A DNA stretch of 64,000 nt from Tolypeutes matacus (lineage: Eukaryota > Chordata > Mammalia > Cingulata > Chlamyphoridae), in assembly GCA_026826555.1 (NCBI GenBank), contig JAKSZT010038899.1:1321414-1385413 (forward strand), in the 5' to 3' direction. The notes under the pieces are model-generated. The model did not search any database, was not told the DNA's origin, and was given only the letters and a program-made list of their open reading frames with translations. Of this stretch, positions 26,861 to 37,900 are shown piece after piece. Both the position numbers and the translations under genes were made by a program. Positions within the stretch are counted from its first letter, which is position 1. Every line of letters starts with the position of its first letter.

Positions 26861-27439
26861 GGGCTAAGCCCACCAGTCCACCTCCAAAGGCTCACAGAGC
26901 CCTAAGGCTGGAGAGTGGCGTTGTGCTCTGGGGCAAGAGTCTGTTCATTGACACAGGGAGAGGTTGGAGGTCCCTCCCAGTCCTCAAAGGCAGAAGCCCA
27001 TGACTGATGTGCCTAGCAAACACCTTTCCCAGCCATACAGATGAGGTTTTCATCCCTCACAGTCGGGAAGTTCACTTCCATGAATCAGGGACCAGTATGA
27101 GGCTGCATCCTTCCTCCTAGCAGCCCATGCAGCCATTCTGTGTCTCCAGGGAGGCCCAGAGGTCTTAGGGAAACATGAAGATCTGAAATCATGAAGCCTA
27201 GGGCCAAGTCCACAGTGGGAAAATCAACGAGGTGGCCCTGGCCAGTGACATGCCCTGTAGGGGATGTAGCCTCTTCCACCTGTAACCTGGGGATGACCCG
27301 TGGCAGGGATGAAAGATGGGATGGTTTGTCAAAGGAATACAAATGTGTGTGTCATACACAGGAAAGTGGGGCTATCAGTGACACTCTTCTCCTCTAGCCA
27401 ATCTGGGCTGCAGCCTAAGAGACAAACCCTGAGTTCCCA

Positions 27440-27560
27440 CCTGGTGAGGCCCTATGCTAGGTCACTGGCTTGTCTCACAGCCTCCTGAGGCAGGTGTCAC
27501 CATCCCCTTTTGCAGAAACAGGAACCAACATACAAAGTTCATGTCCAGGCACCATGACAC
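27440..27560 (+). mobile_element. MIR SINE relic
   Basis: Words such as ctcctgaggcaggtgtcacc, atccccttttgcagaaacagg and the following purine stretch match the 3' half of MIR. No ends are preserved. Confidence 0.55.
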
Positions 27561-27754
27561 CAAGTCAGAGGCATGCTCTCAGCGACAGGCACCTTTGGGG
27601 CCTACTCAGCAACATGAGGAGCCAGTCTGCTGCTCAAACAAAATGCATCACTCTTGTCAATCATGCTCAAAGGCACCACCTTATTTCATCTGAATTCCAT
27701 TTGGAGGCTCAAAGGGGTGACAGCCAGTTGTGCCCTCTCCAACCATCTCCTCTT

Positions 27755-28085
27755 CACCCTAGTCCTCACCCTGCCCCCACCACTGCACCTGGCAATTCCC
27801 AGGCATGCTTACCACAGTCTCCACTGCACCTGGCAACCCCCGGGCACCCACATCACAGTCTCCGCTGCACACTTCAATCCCCAGGCACACTTGCTGCCAT
27901 CTCTGCTGTGTTCAGTGACCCCCAGACACTCCCACCACAGTCCCCAACAGGTGATCCCCAGGCATCCTCACCACAGTCTCCTCTGCACCTGGCTATTCAC
28001 AGGCACCCTCACCACAGTCTCCACCAGGTGATCCCTGGGCACCCTCACTGCAGCTCCACTGCATTTGATGATCCTGGAGGCCACA
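27755..28085 (+). repeat. Degenerate minisatellite, unit about 50-60 bp
   Basis: Imperfect units repeat the pattern cacctggcaa, ccccaggcacc, ctcaccacagtctcc. They start near 27785, 27826, 27870, 27950, 27988 and 28020. The array is C-rich on the plus strand and makes long spurious Pro/His/Ser ORFs in more than one frame. Unit boundaries are judged by eye. Confidence 0.75.
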
Positions 28086-28089
28086 TCTA

Positions 28090-29100
28090 GTTCCTACAGC
28101 CTCAAACCTCCCCCTAAACTCCCACCTGTGACTTGCTGGAGGCCATCCCCTTGGCACTCACTCATCCCCTCTTAACACCACAGCCCACACTAGACACCTG
28201 CCTCTACACTCTCAGGCAGGGATCATGCCTTTGGTCCTTTCACATCAGGAGCCAGTCAGGAGAGCACGAAGACATTCCTACATGAGCCACAGGGACATCT
28301 CCGAGGGTGACAGTGGTCCCAAAAGAAGCTGTGGCATGCCACATGACACAGCTAGGAGGGCTCCTCTGCCAGCACCCTTTCCCCCACCCCACAGGAGAAG
28401 GCCCCACTCACTTCCTAAGGCAACCTGCAGATATCTTGACAGATGAACTTCTACCATCTTCTAGGAAACTAACCTACATTCTCATCAGGTAATAAGAGGT
28501 CACAAATACAACCTGGAAAGCAAAAGGCTGGGGGAGACCAGAAACCCATGGTCTGGCATTGCCCTCTCAGGTGACACATCCTAGGGCACGACCACATGCC
28601 TCCACATGGGCAGGGTCCCTGCATTTTCCTCAGAGCCCTAGTGCCTGGCCTCACTGCTCCCATCTCATGCCACCACTCCATGACCCATTTCATCTTCTTT
28701 ATCTCAGCCTCCTTAAAACTTGACTTCCCAATTAAAGTCAGAGATGTAGCTCTGCACAGTTCACACATGGAATAAAAATCTCTCTTAAATGAAAACATAG
28801 CACCCTGAGGCAAGATTGGCCTTCTAAAACAGCAAATGACTCAAGAATATCCATTCTCACAAATGACCACATTTTCCAGGTTGCACAGCTCAGGACGTCT
28901 CAAAATGGGACACTTCCAACTTGTTCCTCTGGTTCCACAATACTTCTCAACCTGTTAACTGTTACAAGAACATTCCCACAATGTTCAGTCACCCCAGAAT
29001 GACAGCTCATGAAGACCTCACCTATTCACCTGTTTTACATTTCATTTTCCTACTTTTCCACAATGGACAGAAATGAACTCAACTATCTGGAAGAGAAAAA
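28090..29100. other. No feature seen
   Basis: GC-moderate DNA with several short overlapping ORFs on both strands and no recognisable protein, RNA or repeat. Confidence 0.5.
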
Positions 29101-29268
29101 TCTAAGCACCTCTTAAAATATATTTATATATATATAAATAACATTTTTGTAAGCAAATGCACATATATGCATATATATTTATATATCATTTTACAAATAT
29201 TGGTATGTATTGTGAAAATTTTGATTTTTACCCACAATAAAAAATAAATAATTTTTTTTAAAAAATAG
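29101..29268 (+). mobile_element. Short 3'-end copy of the long-3'-region L1
   Basis: This is the last roughly 170 bp of the L1 at 8330-8500: ctaagcacctcttaaaatat, a (TA)n run, gtaagcaaatgcacatatatg, tttttacccacaataaaaaa. It is a strongly 5'-truncated insertion with an A/T-rich tail. A short A-run is shared on both sides and may be the target duplication. Confidence 0.85.
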
Positions 29269-29269
29269 C

Positions 29270-30235
29270 CTTGTCTATATTCCATCTGCTGGCACAGAAA
29301 CCTCACAAGTCCAAGTTGGTAACTTTCTAAACTAGGACATGTGTTCCCACATTTGCAGATTTTAAGATTTTTAGCACGCTGTCAATTCTTAATTGAACTC
29401 AGCCAAAGGGCATGAAGTTCTGGTTTCCACTGGGAATTGACCATATCCAAAGACTCTGATGATCATTCTTAATTTTTCTCCCAAAAGAATGAATACAAGA
29501 GATCCCTGACATTTCAGAACAGCATCCTTCAGGCCAAAAATGACTCCATTCCCTGCTTTCCACCACCCAGTGAGGTCCTGGCTTTGTGGCCCAAGACTTA
29601 CACCATTTGGGGGCACCCTGCTGCTCTCTGGTTAAGCCACAAACCCCACTACAGCCCCTGGTCCCTGAATGGGGAGCCTGCTCCCAGGCTCACCCATCTC
29701 CTTGCTTGTCGCTCAGGCTCTCTCTGCTCCAACCACAATAATTTTATTTAGTCCCAGAAATTCTCTCCCTTTTCCCCTTTTTCTTTTTACCTCCTTACCT
29801 CCTACTCATCCTCCACACCACAGCTGGAGGAAGCCCACCTCAGGCCTCATTCACCAGGTGACCCAATGAGCTTAGCCATGTTGACAAAATTAACTATGAT
29901 TTCTCTCCCACTGATCTCACCTTGGACTCCACTGGAGCAGGCCTCCCCACACAGTGCTGGGGGCTTTGTCAGCTCACCAATACAAGAAGGATATACTGGT
30001 TATAAATCACTACTCACAACCCCAGAAATCCATCCAGTATCCAATAAATGATGCAAAAGAAGTGAGATTACACTGAAAAGTTGAGAATCAGAGACTTTAA
30101 AATGTGATTTGTTACTCCAGAAAAAGAGATACCAAAAAAGAGAGAAACCGTTTTTTAGTAAAGTAAAACTGCATGTGAAATATGAATATGGTTAAAATTG
30201 TATATATAAGATTGTTTTCTTTGAAATTGAACAAA
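29270..30235. other. No feature seen
   Basis: Mixed-composition DNA. No exon, RNA gene or repeat was recognised before the old L1 end at 30240. Confidence 0.5.
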
Positions 30236-30239
30236 TGTA

Positions 30240-30570
30240 ATTTAATACTACAAGATGTTCATATTAGACAAAAAAATATGCTAAGTGAAAAAAACCAGAC
30301 ACAAAGTACTACATATTGTATGATTCCATTTATATAAAATGTAAATATAAATCAATTTATAAAGATGAAGTTTGGTTAGTGGTTATGTAGGGCTGGGGAA
30401 GGATTGCTAAGGGGTGTGTGGTTTTTCTTTTTGGAGTAATGAAAATGTTCCAAAATTTCTGTAGTGATGAATGCACAACATTGGGATTATACTAAAAACC
30501 ACTGATTATACACTTTGGACAGATTTATGTTACGGTAATATATCTCAGTAAAATTGCTTAATAAGTAATT
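30240..30570 (+). mobile_element. Ancient L1 (L1M-type) 3' end
   Basis: The text gtgaaaaaaaccagacacaaag, ttgtatgattccatttatat, ttggttagtggttatgtagg and actaaaaaccactgattata is the mammal-wide L1M 3'-UTR pattern. It is diverged and lacks a clear tail. Confidence 0.78.
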
Positions 30571-30629
30571 GTGCAAGAATAGCCAGAAATAGCAGCTATG
30601 TATAACAAGGGAAACAGATCAAGGGGTAA

Positions 30630-30800
30630 AGAACTTTAATATTAGTTTATTTTTATTATTATTGAAATAATGAAAATGTTCTAATGATGATTGAGGTAAT
30701 GAATGCAGAACCATGTGACTATACCAAATACCATTGGTTGTACATTTTGAATTGTATACTTTATTAATATGTATCAATAAAATTGATTTGTTAAAATATA
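30630..30800 (+). mobile_element. L1 3'-end fragment
   Basis: It ends tttgaattgtatactttatt, then aataaaattgatttgttaaa. The same wording is antisense at 40530-40680, where it leads into L1 ORF2. This is therefore a short L1 3' end. Confidence 0.7.
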
Positions 30801-30949
30801 CAGGGTTCCTGGGTGACACTCTGAGGACAACAGTTCTAGGACAGCATGTTAAGGGGACAGCCAGCACCACAACCTGGGCCTCAAAGCTACCTGAGGGCAA
30901 AAGAGATTGGGCAAGGAGGGAAGGATCTTGAATCCCAAATTCTTGACTT

Positions 30950-31345
30950 CCTTTACCATACTAATCCTTCAGTCTTCCTCCAGCAGCTTTAGCCTAGACT
31001 TGTTCTTTGTAAACTGGGCCACTCTAACAACCTGAGGTCATTTCACATGTCCTCACCACACCACCACCCCATCTTTACTTGGGAAAATTCTTACCACTCT
31101 TCAAAGCCCAACTGAGACCTTCATGAAACCTTTGCTGAATTTCCCCAGAGGTAATCATTCCCTCATCAGTATTTCACATTTTTTGTATATACTCCCTTCT
31201 GTTTTAGTGACTTCCATATTTATTTATTTTACCAAATCTTTCATTTCTTGATCAAGTTCTGTTTCTATTCAGTAATTGTATTGCAGTGTCTAGAGAACAG
31301 TGGTTTGCCCCTAGTAGGGCAGGAATTGTCAGTACAGTTGAATTG
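30950..31345 (+). mobile_element. L2-like LINE relic
   Basis: Words such as ttcaaagcccaactgagacc, catgaaacctttgctgaatt and cccagaggtaatcattccct follow the L2 3' pattern. The piece is diverged. Confidence 0.55.
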
Positions 31346-31409
31346 AACAGCAGAAGGAAATAAATGCAAAAAAATTTTAAATGAAAAAAATATGTATGTA
31401 TAGATATAT

Positions 31410-31814
31410 TGTTGGAGAAAAACAGCACTCACTGGGACTTGGAGACTGATGATTGCAGGCAGGAAGTTTATTGAGAAGCGTTCCCAACAAAGGGAGTCTG
31501 AAGATAAGACTTCAGCCCATGCATGGAACCTGGTGGATATGAATTTATATAGTACATCAATAGGCAGGGAAACAGTCCATGAAGAGTGGGTTAGAGACCA
31601 AGTACAGCCTGGGGCCAATAAGGGGCTGTAAAAGTGAATTTTTCCTGTGTATGGCTTGGGGGTAGTAGACTAGGAGATGGGGTATTCTTGGGATACAGTA
31701 GGGGTTGGTGGTGCCTGGGCCCGCAGAAGGAGTGGAGGTCATTATCTGCTCCACCTTCACAGTCTTATGACCTATTAATCATTGCAAACCTCATAAGGGA
31801 GAACCTCTAACATT
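31410..31814 (-). mobile_element. 3' LTR of the ERV
   Basis: The 405-bp segment has inverted ends tgttggag (31410) and ctctaaca (to 31814). On the minus strand TATATAAATTC lies at 31541-31551 and AATAAA at 31467-31472, about 70 bp downstream. That is standard U3-R-U5 order. Upstream of it on the minus strand is a poor purine tract, next to a (TA)n and (GAT)n microsatellite at 31827-31860. Confidence 0.85.
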
Positions 31815-31826
31815 CCTAAATCTTAA

Positions 31827-31860
31827 TATATATATATATATGATGATGATGATGATGATG
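31827..31860 (+). repeat. (TA)n then (GAT)n microsatellite
   Basis: About seven TA units followed by about six GAT units lie at the edge of the ERV LTR, where the polypurine tract would be expected. They probably expanded there after insertion. Confidence 0.85.
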
Positions 31861-32169
31861 AAGGACCTAAGAAATGGGAATACTGGGCAGAACAGAAGGG
31901 TGAGGGGATTCAGGATGTGGACTCTGTCTGGCTACTTCCTGCTGTTATGGGGCAGCAAAGGTTTCCCTTCTGTCCTGTCCAGTGGGTTCTGATTTCTGGT
32001 CCCAAAGAGGTTGGTATTGGCATTTGTGTAGCAAGAAGATGCATTTCACATATTCCTGAGTTGTTGATTGTATGATTTGGTGTGTGAATCAGATGAGAAT
32101 CTGTAAGAGACCAGGACAAAAAGAAGCAGCAGCAATACTATCAGTAGTGGTGTTATAATGGGTAAAAGG

Positions 32170-33625
32170 ATTGATTTTAGGGGTGAGAAGTAAGAAAGAA
32201 ATGAGGATAACCATGATTGATTTCTGTAGCTGTTGTCTTGGGCCTCTCAATGATATCTATGTTTACCTTTAAAATTTTGAGATTTTCTTCTGCCTGCCCC
32301 ATTCTGTTAAAATAGAAACAAGTTTCATTTATGATTGCATAAGTGCCTTCTGCAACAGTGGTAAGGACATCCAGTGCTCTTCTATTTTGTAGGACAAATA
32401 CAAATGCTAGGCTGTTAATTTTCCAGTTGTTGACTGTTTGTGGCCTGTATGGTTGCATTCCAGGATAGTTGTAATGTCAGGGAGATATTTAGAATTGCTC
32501 ATTCTAACATCAGAATACCTGCAAACCAGAACAGACTGCAAACGATGGTGTGTCCTATGCCAGGCCTTTCTAGGATTGATTATCATGGGTGTCACATCCA
32601 AATTCTGGGTCTCCTAAGAGGTGTCTCTTTTTTCATTCACTCAGTTGTTGAGGCTGAAGTGAAGTTTCAAGTAAAGAACTGAAGTTAGGTATTTGTCCAG
32701 AAGACACCATATCTTGGGGTTTTAGGATGGTGGCATTAGGAATAATAGATACTATAGTGCAAGTTCCTGTCCATACAGTAGAAAGTGTTAAGCATGCAGT
32801 ATTACCACATAGAAAATAGAAATCTGTGCCCACAAGCATTAGTGCCATTGAGGGGACTGAGGGAATAAAAGAAGAATCCCGGTGGCTGGGAATGTTGAAT
32901 ATTTGGGTCCTACCATATACTACATTAACACATAAAGGTGAATAATGGGGTTTCAAAGGGTCATATGTTAGTTTAGTCTGACAGAGGAGATTGTGGAAAA
33001 GAAAAATGAATAAATTCTTTGTTTTTTTCCTAAGTTTTAACCTGGTTAAATTGTATAATTGTCCCAATTGTGTTCCTACTCCAAATAACTCAGTTTTTCT
33101 GTAAGAGCTATTGAAGCACAGTACATTTTCACTATAATTTTTATTGCTTGCTCATGTAGGTAGTGTTTGATTGATGCCTCAGTCATTCCAAAATAGGGTT
33201 GAATTAAAATATTTGTTTGGCACTTTCAAATCTCCCTGCCAGTGCAGTGTAGTAGTGTTAAAGAGTAGAGTATGATTACAAGATGTAGTGGGTTTATGTC
33301 ATAAGTTAATTGCATAAGGTCAGATGGATAAGTATTTAAAGCATAAAAAACACCTGTCCATTAGGACCTTGACCATACCAATAGACTTTGAATTTTCCCC
33401 TGAATGAGCGCTGTTTAAGGCTTGATGGAGAATAAGTATATCTTCGCATTCTGGTAAACTGGGGGGGGCGGGGGATGTTGTTCTGTAACCAATCAGCCTC
33501 CAAAGCAAGTATATTATGGGACCATGTAAGAAAGTTTCTGGGCTTACATGAAAGGTGAGTAGGGATATGGTTTCAGTGTGGATATGCTCAGGGCATATCC
33601 AGCAATCAGAATGTCTCAGGGCCTT
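32170..33625 (-). pseudogene. ERV env relic (surface and transmembrane parts)
   Basis: An envelope glycoprotein of type-C/type-D retroviruses is indicated by LQNRRALDVLT near 32360-32392 in the ectodomain of the transmembrane subunit. The following Cys motif is degraded: the first Cys is Tyr, and one of the CC pair is Thr (GTYAIINETCFYF). Surface-subunit-like sequence with SDCWICPEH is near 33600. The parts lie in different frames (32177-32458, 32407-32601, 32633-33067, 33320-33625) with stops between. It cannot encode a functional envelope. The identification rests on the transmembrane motif and its order after gag. Confidence 0.8.
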
Positions 33626-33797
33626 TAGGGTGTGCTGGAGGAACTTTCCTGGAAACAGGGTTTTCAGGACAATCTGACTTCCAGTGACCTTTACAGTGAC
33701 ACACAAGGCAAGGCCCAAGTGGGGGCTGGGGATCAGGGCAGAAACATGCCCAATGCCCATCCTTTCCACATGTGAAACAAGGTCCCAGGGTAGCCAT
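33606..33797 (-). pseudogene. ERV gag nucleocapsid with two CCHC zinc knuckles
   Basis: Two CX2CX4HX4C motifs are intact: CFTCGKDGHWACFC and, about ten residues on, CLVCHCKGHWKSDC. Retroviral nucleocapsids use these to bind genomic RNA. The linker is Pro-rich. The frame ends in a stop at 33606-33608, and env-type sequence starts in another frame at once, with no protease or polymerase between. Confidence 0.88.
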
Positions 33798-33884
33798 AAG
33801 GAAGGAGAAAAATTAGGTTTCTGAGAATCAGACCCAAGGACAGCAGCTAGGAAATAGTCTTTAGCCTAATCCCGTTTTTTTTTT

Positions 33885-34160
33885 TTTTTTTTTTCCTAAT
33901 TTAGCTTCCTCTTGTCTATTGCTAAAGACCTTGAAGGCTGATTTAATTAGGTCTTTCTGAGGGATTTGAGGGCCGTCCTCTAATTTTTGTAATTTCTTCC
34001 TGATATCTGGATAGGATTGAGTGATAAAGTGGGTATGTAGGTATGTGGCTGAGTTTTATTTTCAATGTAAAATGGAGAGCATGTTAACTATTGAATGTGA
34101 ACTTACAAAAGTTGAGTCCAGTTGTTTGAGTATAGTGGAGAGTATGATTAAAGACTTTGC
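33885..34160 (-). pseudogene. ERV gag capsid C-terminal relic
   Basis: The minus-strand translation of about 33885-34025 gives FITQSYPDIRKKLQKLEDG followed by DLIKSAFKVFSNRQEE. This is the C-terminal capsid pattern of gammaretrovirus-type Gag. A poly-T run at 33877-33894 separates it from the nucleocapsid part. Beyond about 34030 the frame is broken. The piece ends at the SINE target site. Confidence 0.75.
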
Positions 34161-34176
34161 AAAAAAAGGAATCTGG

Positions 34177-34357
34177 GGGAAGTGGCTGTGGCTCAATCAG
34201 TAGGGCTCCCGTTTACCATATGGGAGGCCCCGGGTTTGGTTCCCGGGTCCTCCTGGTGAAGGCAAAGCCTGCCCGCATGGCGTGGTTAGCTGACCCAGCG
34301 AGCATAAGCAGCAAGGGGGAGATAAATGAATAAATAAAAATAAAATCTTTAAAAAAA
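34177..34357 (+). mobile_element. tRNA-derived SINE (DAS-like) in ERV gag
   Basis: The head is agtggctgtggctcaatcag, box B gggtttggttccc, then tcctcctgg, a GC-rich body (gcctgcccgcatggcgtggt) and an A-rich tail (aataaataaaaataaaatct). The target duplication aaaaaaaggaatctgg lies at 34161-34176 and 34358-34373; its A-run overlaps the tail. High CpG content suggests a young copy. Confidence 0.9.
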
Positions 34358-36158
34358 AAAAAAAGGAATCTGGAATTTGAAAGAGAAGTCCTACAATTAT
34401 CAGGTGATCAGTACATCTCCCAAAACTCTGGGCCCATTGAATTAATAAACCATTCCTGTTCTCCAGCTCCTCACTATTAAGGCATCTATAAAACCTAGAA
34501 AGACACCTTGTAAATGTGCTTCTCATTGCCTTATTTTTGCCTTGCACTTTACAATTTTTAAAGAACAGTCATGCATATCATAAAGGATTTCCATAAACAG
34601 TCCCATCACAACACCTTATAATGTTGTGACACATTTATTAGAAATGCTGAAAGAATGTCATCATAATATTACTGTGATCTATAGTCCATAGCTTATATTT
34701 GGTGTATTTTCCCACAAACCATCCTATTATTAACAACATGTACTAGTGTTGTATATATGTTATAGTTCATGAGACAATGATCTTATATTTGTACTGTTAA
34801 CCACAGTCCATCATTCCCCATGGGGTTCACTGGGTTATATGTTACCCTCCTTTGTACAATCCATCCAAAGTGGACAATCAATAACTTTCAGTTTAATAAA
34901 GAGTTATACTGTCAACAGCTCACTCCATTTCAGAATTATTCCAAAAGGTAAAGTCCCATACCCTTTATGTGCCCCCATTTTTAACCCTTTGCAATGATGT
35001 AATATCTTCTTGGTCATTGTTGTAAAAGTATTACTAAATTACTGTTACCTGTTGTCTGTATGTTACATTAGTTGTATTTTTTCCATGTATTCTAATATTC
35101 TTAACAACTTGTAATAGAGGAACATTCTTATATTTGTAATATTAATTAAAATCATAATTCATCATCCATCACTAAAATCATTATTTTATACAGTCCCTAG
35201 ATTATACTGTAGCATTCTTAGGCTCCCCCTTTCACTCACATTTACATTTGTAAATTGACAGTGTTAGTTATACTTACTATATTGTGTTACCATCAATTCT
35301 ATCCATTTCTACACAATTACAGTCCACCATATTAATTCTATTTTACAACCATTCAGTGTCAGCTCCCTCTTCTCAACCATCATTCTCTCTCCTGATACCT
35401 ATACTTTATAGTTTAACTCCATGAGTTTACTCATATTTTCTTCACATTAGTGAGAAATACAATATATGTCCTTTTGTGTTTAGCTTACTTCACTCAACAT
35501 AATGTCCTCAAGGTTCATCCACATTGTCCTATGCATTGTGTCTTCATTTCTTCTTACAACTGAATGCATATACCATCATATGTATATACCACATTTTGTT
35601 ATCAGTTCATTGGTTGATGGATGTGGAATGATTCCATCTTTTAGCAATTGTGAATAATGTCACTATGAATATTGATGTGTAAATGTCTGATCATGCCCTT
35701 TATTTCGGTTCTGGTGAATATAATCATAGAAATAGATTTGTTGGATCATATGGCAGTTCAATATATAGCTTCTTGAGGAACTGCCAAACTGACTTCCACA
35801 GAGACTCCACAATTTTATATTCCCATTAGTAGTGAAGGAATATTCCTATTTCTCTACATCCTTTCCTGAACATGTAGTCTTCTGTCTTTTTAATAATGGC
35901 TAGTCTGTAAGGAATGAAATTATATATCATTGTAGTTTTAATCTGTATTTTCCTAATAGCTAATGATGTGAACATTGTTTTATTTACTTTTTGGCTATTT
36001 TTATTTCCTCTTTGAAAAAATGTCTGTTCAATTATTTGCCCAATTTAAAACTGAGTTGCTTGTCTATTTTCCATTTTATATATATTAATCTTTATTTTAG
36101 ATTACAGAAAAGGTCCAATGAAAATGTAAGGGATTCTTATATGACATCTCCCTTGTCC

Positions 36159-36258
36159 TTTTTTTTTTTTTTTTTTTTGAAGTTCCAGGGCCGGGGATTG
36201 AACCTGGGACCTCATATGTGGAAAGCCAGCACTCAACAACTCAGCCACATTGGCTTCC
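36159..36258 (-). mobile_element. Antisense tRNA-derived SINE
   Basis: A poly-T run (36159-36178) precedes ggggattgaacctgggacct (antisense box B) and caacaactcagccacattgg (antisense box A region). This is a monomeric SINE on the minus strand inside the antisense L1. Confidence 0.82.
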
Positions 36259-36262
36259 ATGA

Positions 36263-36366
36263 GTTTTTTTTTTTTTTTTTTTTAATTTCTTTGCCTTTTT
36301 TTTTTTTTAGGAGGTACTGGGAACCAAACTGAGGACTTCCCATGTGTTTGAACCACATCTGCTCCC
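36263..36366 (-). mobile_element. Second antisense tRNA-derived SINE
   Basis: T-rich runs (36266-36283 and 36297-36310) precede ggaggtactgggaaccaaac and cccatgtgtttgaaccacat, then ctgctcccc. It lies next to the previous SINE and is probably a separate insertion into or beside its tail region. Confidence 0.75.
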
Positions 36367-37445
36367 CCTCCCTTCTCTTTTTATCATTGAGTTGTGTGAT
36401 ATGCTTATATAACATTGAGATCAAACCATTATCTTGTATGCAGTTCCCAAAAATTTTCTCGGATTGAAAAGGCTCCCTTTTCACTTTCTTACCAAATTTA
36501 TTTGAAGCACAAAAGTGTTTAACTTTGATGAAGTCCTATTTATCTTTTTTTCTTTCTTTGCTCATCTATTGGGTGTAAGGCTTAATAAACCAGCACATAA
36601 CAGTCCCTGGATTATACTGTAGCATTGTTTCCCTATAATATATTCTAGGAGATTTATGGTACTAATTTTTATATTAAGGTTCTTGATCCATTTTATGTTA
36701 ATTTGTGTATAAGTTGTGAGTCAAGGTTCCTCTTTGTTTTATCTATGGATACCCAGTTCTCCCAGCTCCATTTACTGAATAGAATCCTCTGTCCCAGCTG
36801 GGTATTTTTGAGAGCTTTGACAATATCACTGAGCAGTAGAAGGGGTCTATTTGTTAATACTGAATTAGATTCCACTGGTCAATATGGCTACCTTTTTGCC
36901 AGTACTCTGCTGTTTCTTATCAATGTAGCTAAGTCAGGAAGTAAGAATCCTCCAACTTCATTCCTTTGTTAAAGGTATTTTTCTCTATTTCTGTCCTTTT
37001 AGTTTTCCAAATAAATTTGATAATGGGATTTGCCATTTCTGCACACACAAAAAATGTGTTGGGATTTTTATTGGGATTGCATTTGAATCTGTAAATGAGT
37101 TTGGGTGGATTAGACATCTTAATGATATGTAGTCTTCCAACCAATGAACAAGGAATGTCCTTCCAGTTATTTAGATCATCTTTTACTTATTTCAGCAATG
37201 TTTTGTTGTTTTCTAAATGTATATCTTTTGTGTCTTTGGTTAAGTTTATTTCTAAATATTTGAATCTTTAGTCACTATTGTAAATGAAATTATTTTTTCT
37301 GATTCCTCCGCACATTGCCCATTGGTATGTATTGAAACACTTCTGATTTTTGTGTATTAATCTTTTTTCCAACCAAATTGATGAACTTGTCTCTTTGTTA
37401 TAGTAACTTTGAGGTGAAATTTTCAGTATCTTCTATGTAGAAGAT

Positions 37446-37900
37446 CTGAATCTCAGCAGAGTTGCAGGCAACACCTACTCTCCAGTTCATTGGACTCACC
37501 AAGGACAACTAACAAAAGGATGATGATGGACAACTCACATCCCTACAAAGAGTATCTACAACTGCCAGTAAGACTGTTCCATTATCTGCCCAAAGGGATC
37601 TAAGCCCTCTCTCATTCAGAAGCAGAGTAAGCAACACCATCCAAAAATCCTCAAGATTGAAGAATGAACAAAGTTAAGGGGAGACTGCAACCATGGATAA
37701 ACATAGACTTTTTATATTTCTAGTAATGGACAAACTTGTAACACTGATATAAAGGCATTGGTCATGAGAAGTTCTGAGGGGAGGGAATGGGAAAAATTAG
37801 TATAACATGGGACATTTTTGATACATTGGATGTTTTCTGCAGGATAATGCACTGACAGATATGGGCCATTATAAAGTTTGTCAAAACCTAAAAAAAAAAA
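37446..37900 (+). mobile_element. Forward L1 3'-region fragment with poly-A
   Basis: The text from gaatctcagcagagttgcag to gggccattataaagtttgtc matches 7690-8150 of the first L1 and ends in an A-run at 37891-37901. It sits exactly at the joint between the antisense and forward L1 parts. Confidence 0.78.

Larger units (their letters stand above)
25815..27755. other. Non-coding stretch with two MIR relics
   Basis: The composition is GC-richer than the L1 regions. Apart from two MIR pieces (about 26770-26860 and 27440-27560) I recognise nothing. Several 60-90-codon ORFs overlap on both strands without family resemblance, so I do not call them genes. Confidence 0.5.
31410..34548 (-). mobile_element. 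Endogenous retrovirus remnant: gag, env, 3' LTR; pol absent
   Basis: Read on the minus strand, the order is capsid-like sequence, a nucleocapsid with two CCHC knuckles, envelope surface and transmembrane parts, and an LTR with TATA and AATAAA. There is no room for pol between nucleocapsid and env (junction near 33625), so pol is deleted. Reading frames are broken throughout. A SINE is inserted in the gag part. No 5' LTR was found; the right edge abuts an antisense L1 end near 34553. The right-most 175 bp is assigned by position only. Capsid and transmembrane resemble gammaretrovirus-type sequence, while two knuckles are more usual in betaretroviruses. Confidence 0.85.
34553..37445 (-). mobile_element. 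Antisense L1: 3' UTR and ORF2 C-terminal half
   Basis: The left end is antisense 3' UTR (34553-35460). The antisense of the ORF2 end follows (caaggttcatccacattgtc; accacattttgttatcagtt), then the central ORF2 region up to wording equivalent to the RT FADD area near 37430. Relic peptides such as GRLHIIKMSNPPKLIYRFKC (36929-37144, minus) support this. Two SINEs interrupt it. It is older than the first L1. Confidence 0.85.

Noticed and set aside
27470..28090. 206-codon plus-strand ORF
   Set aside because: Its His/Pro/Ser-rich part is a translation of a minisatellite; a second frame (27654-28031) is equally open. No gene features.
32170..33067. ERV env as a possible domesticated (syncytin-like) envelope
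   Set aside because: The frames are broken several times and two key Cys positions of the transmembrane motif are changed. Nothing suggests preserved coding.
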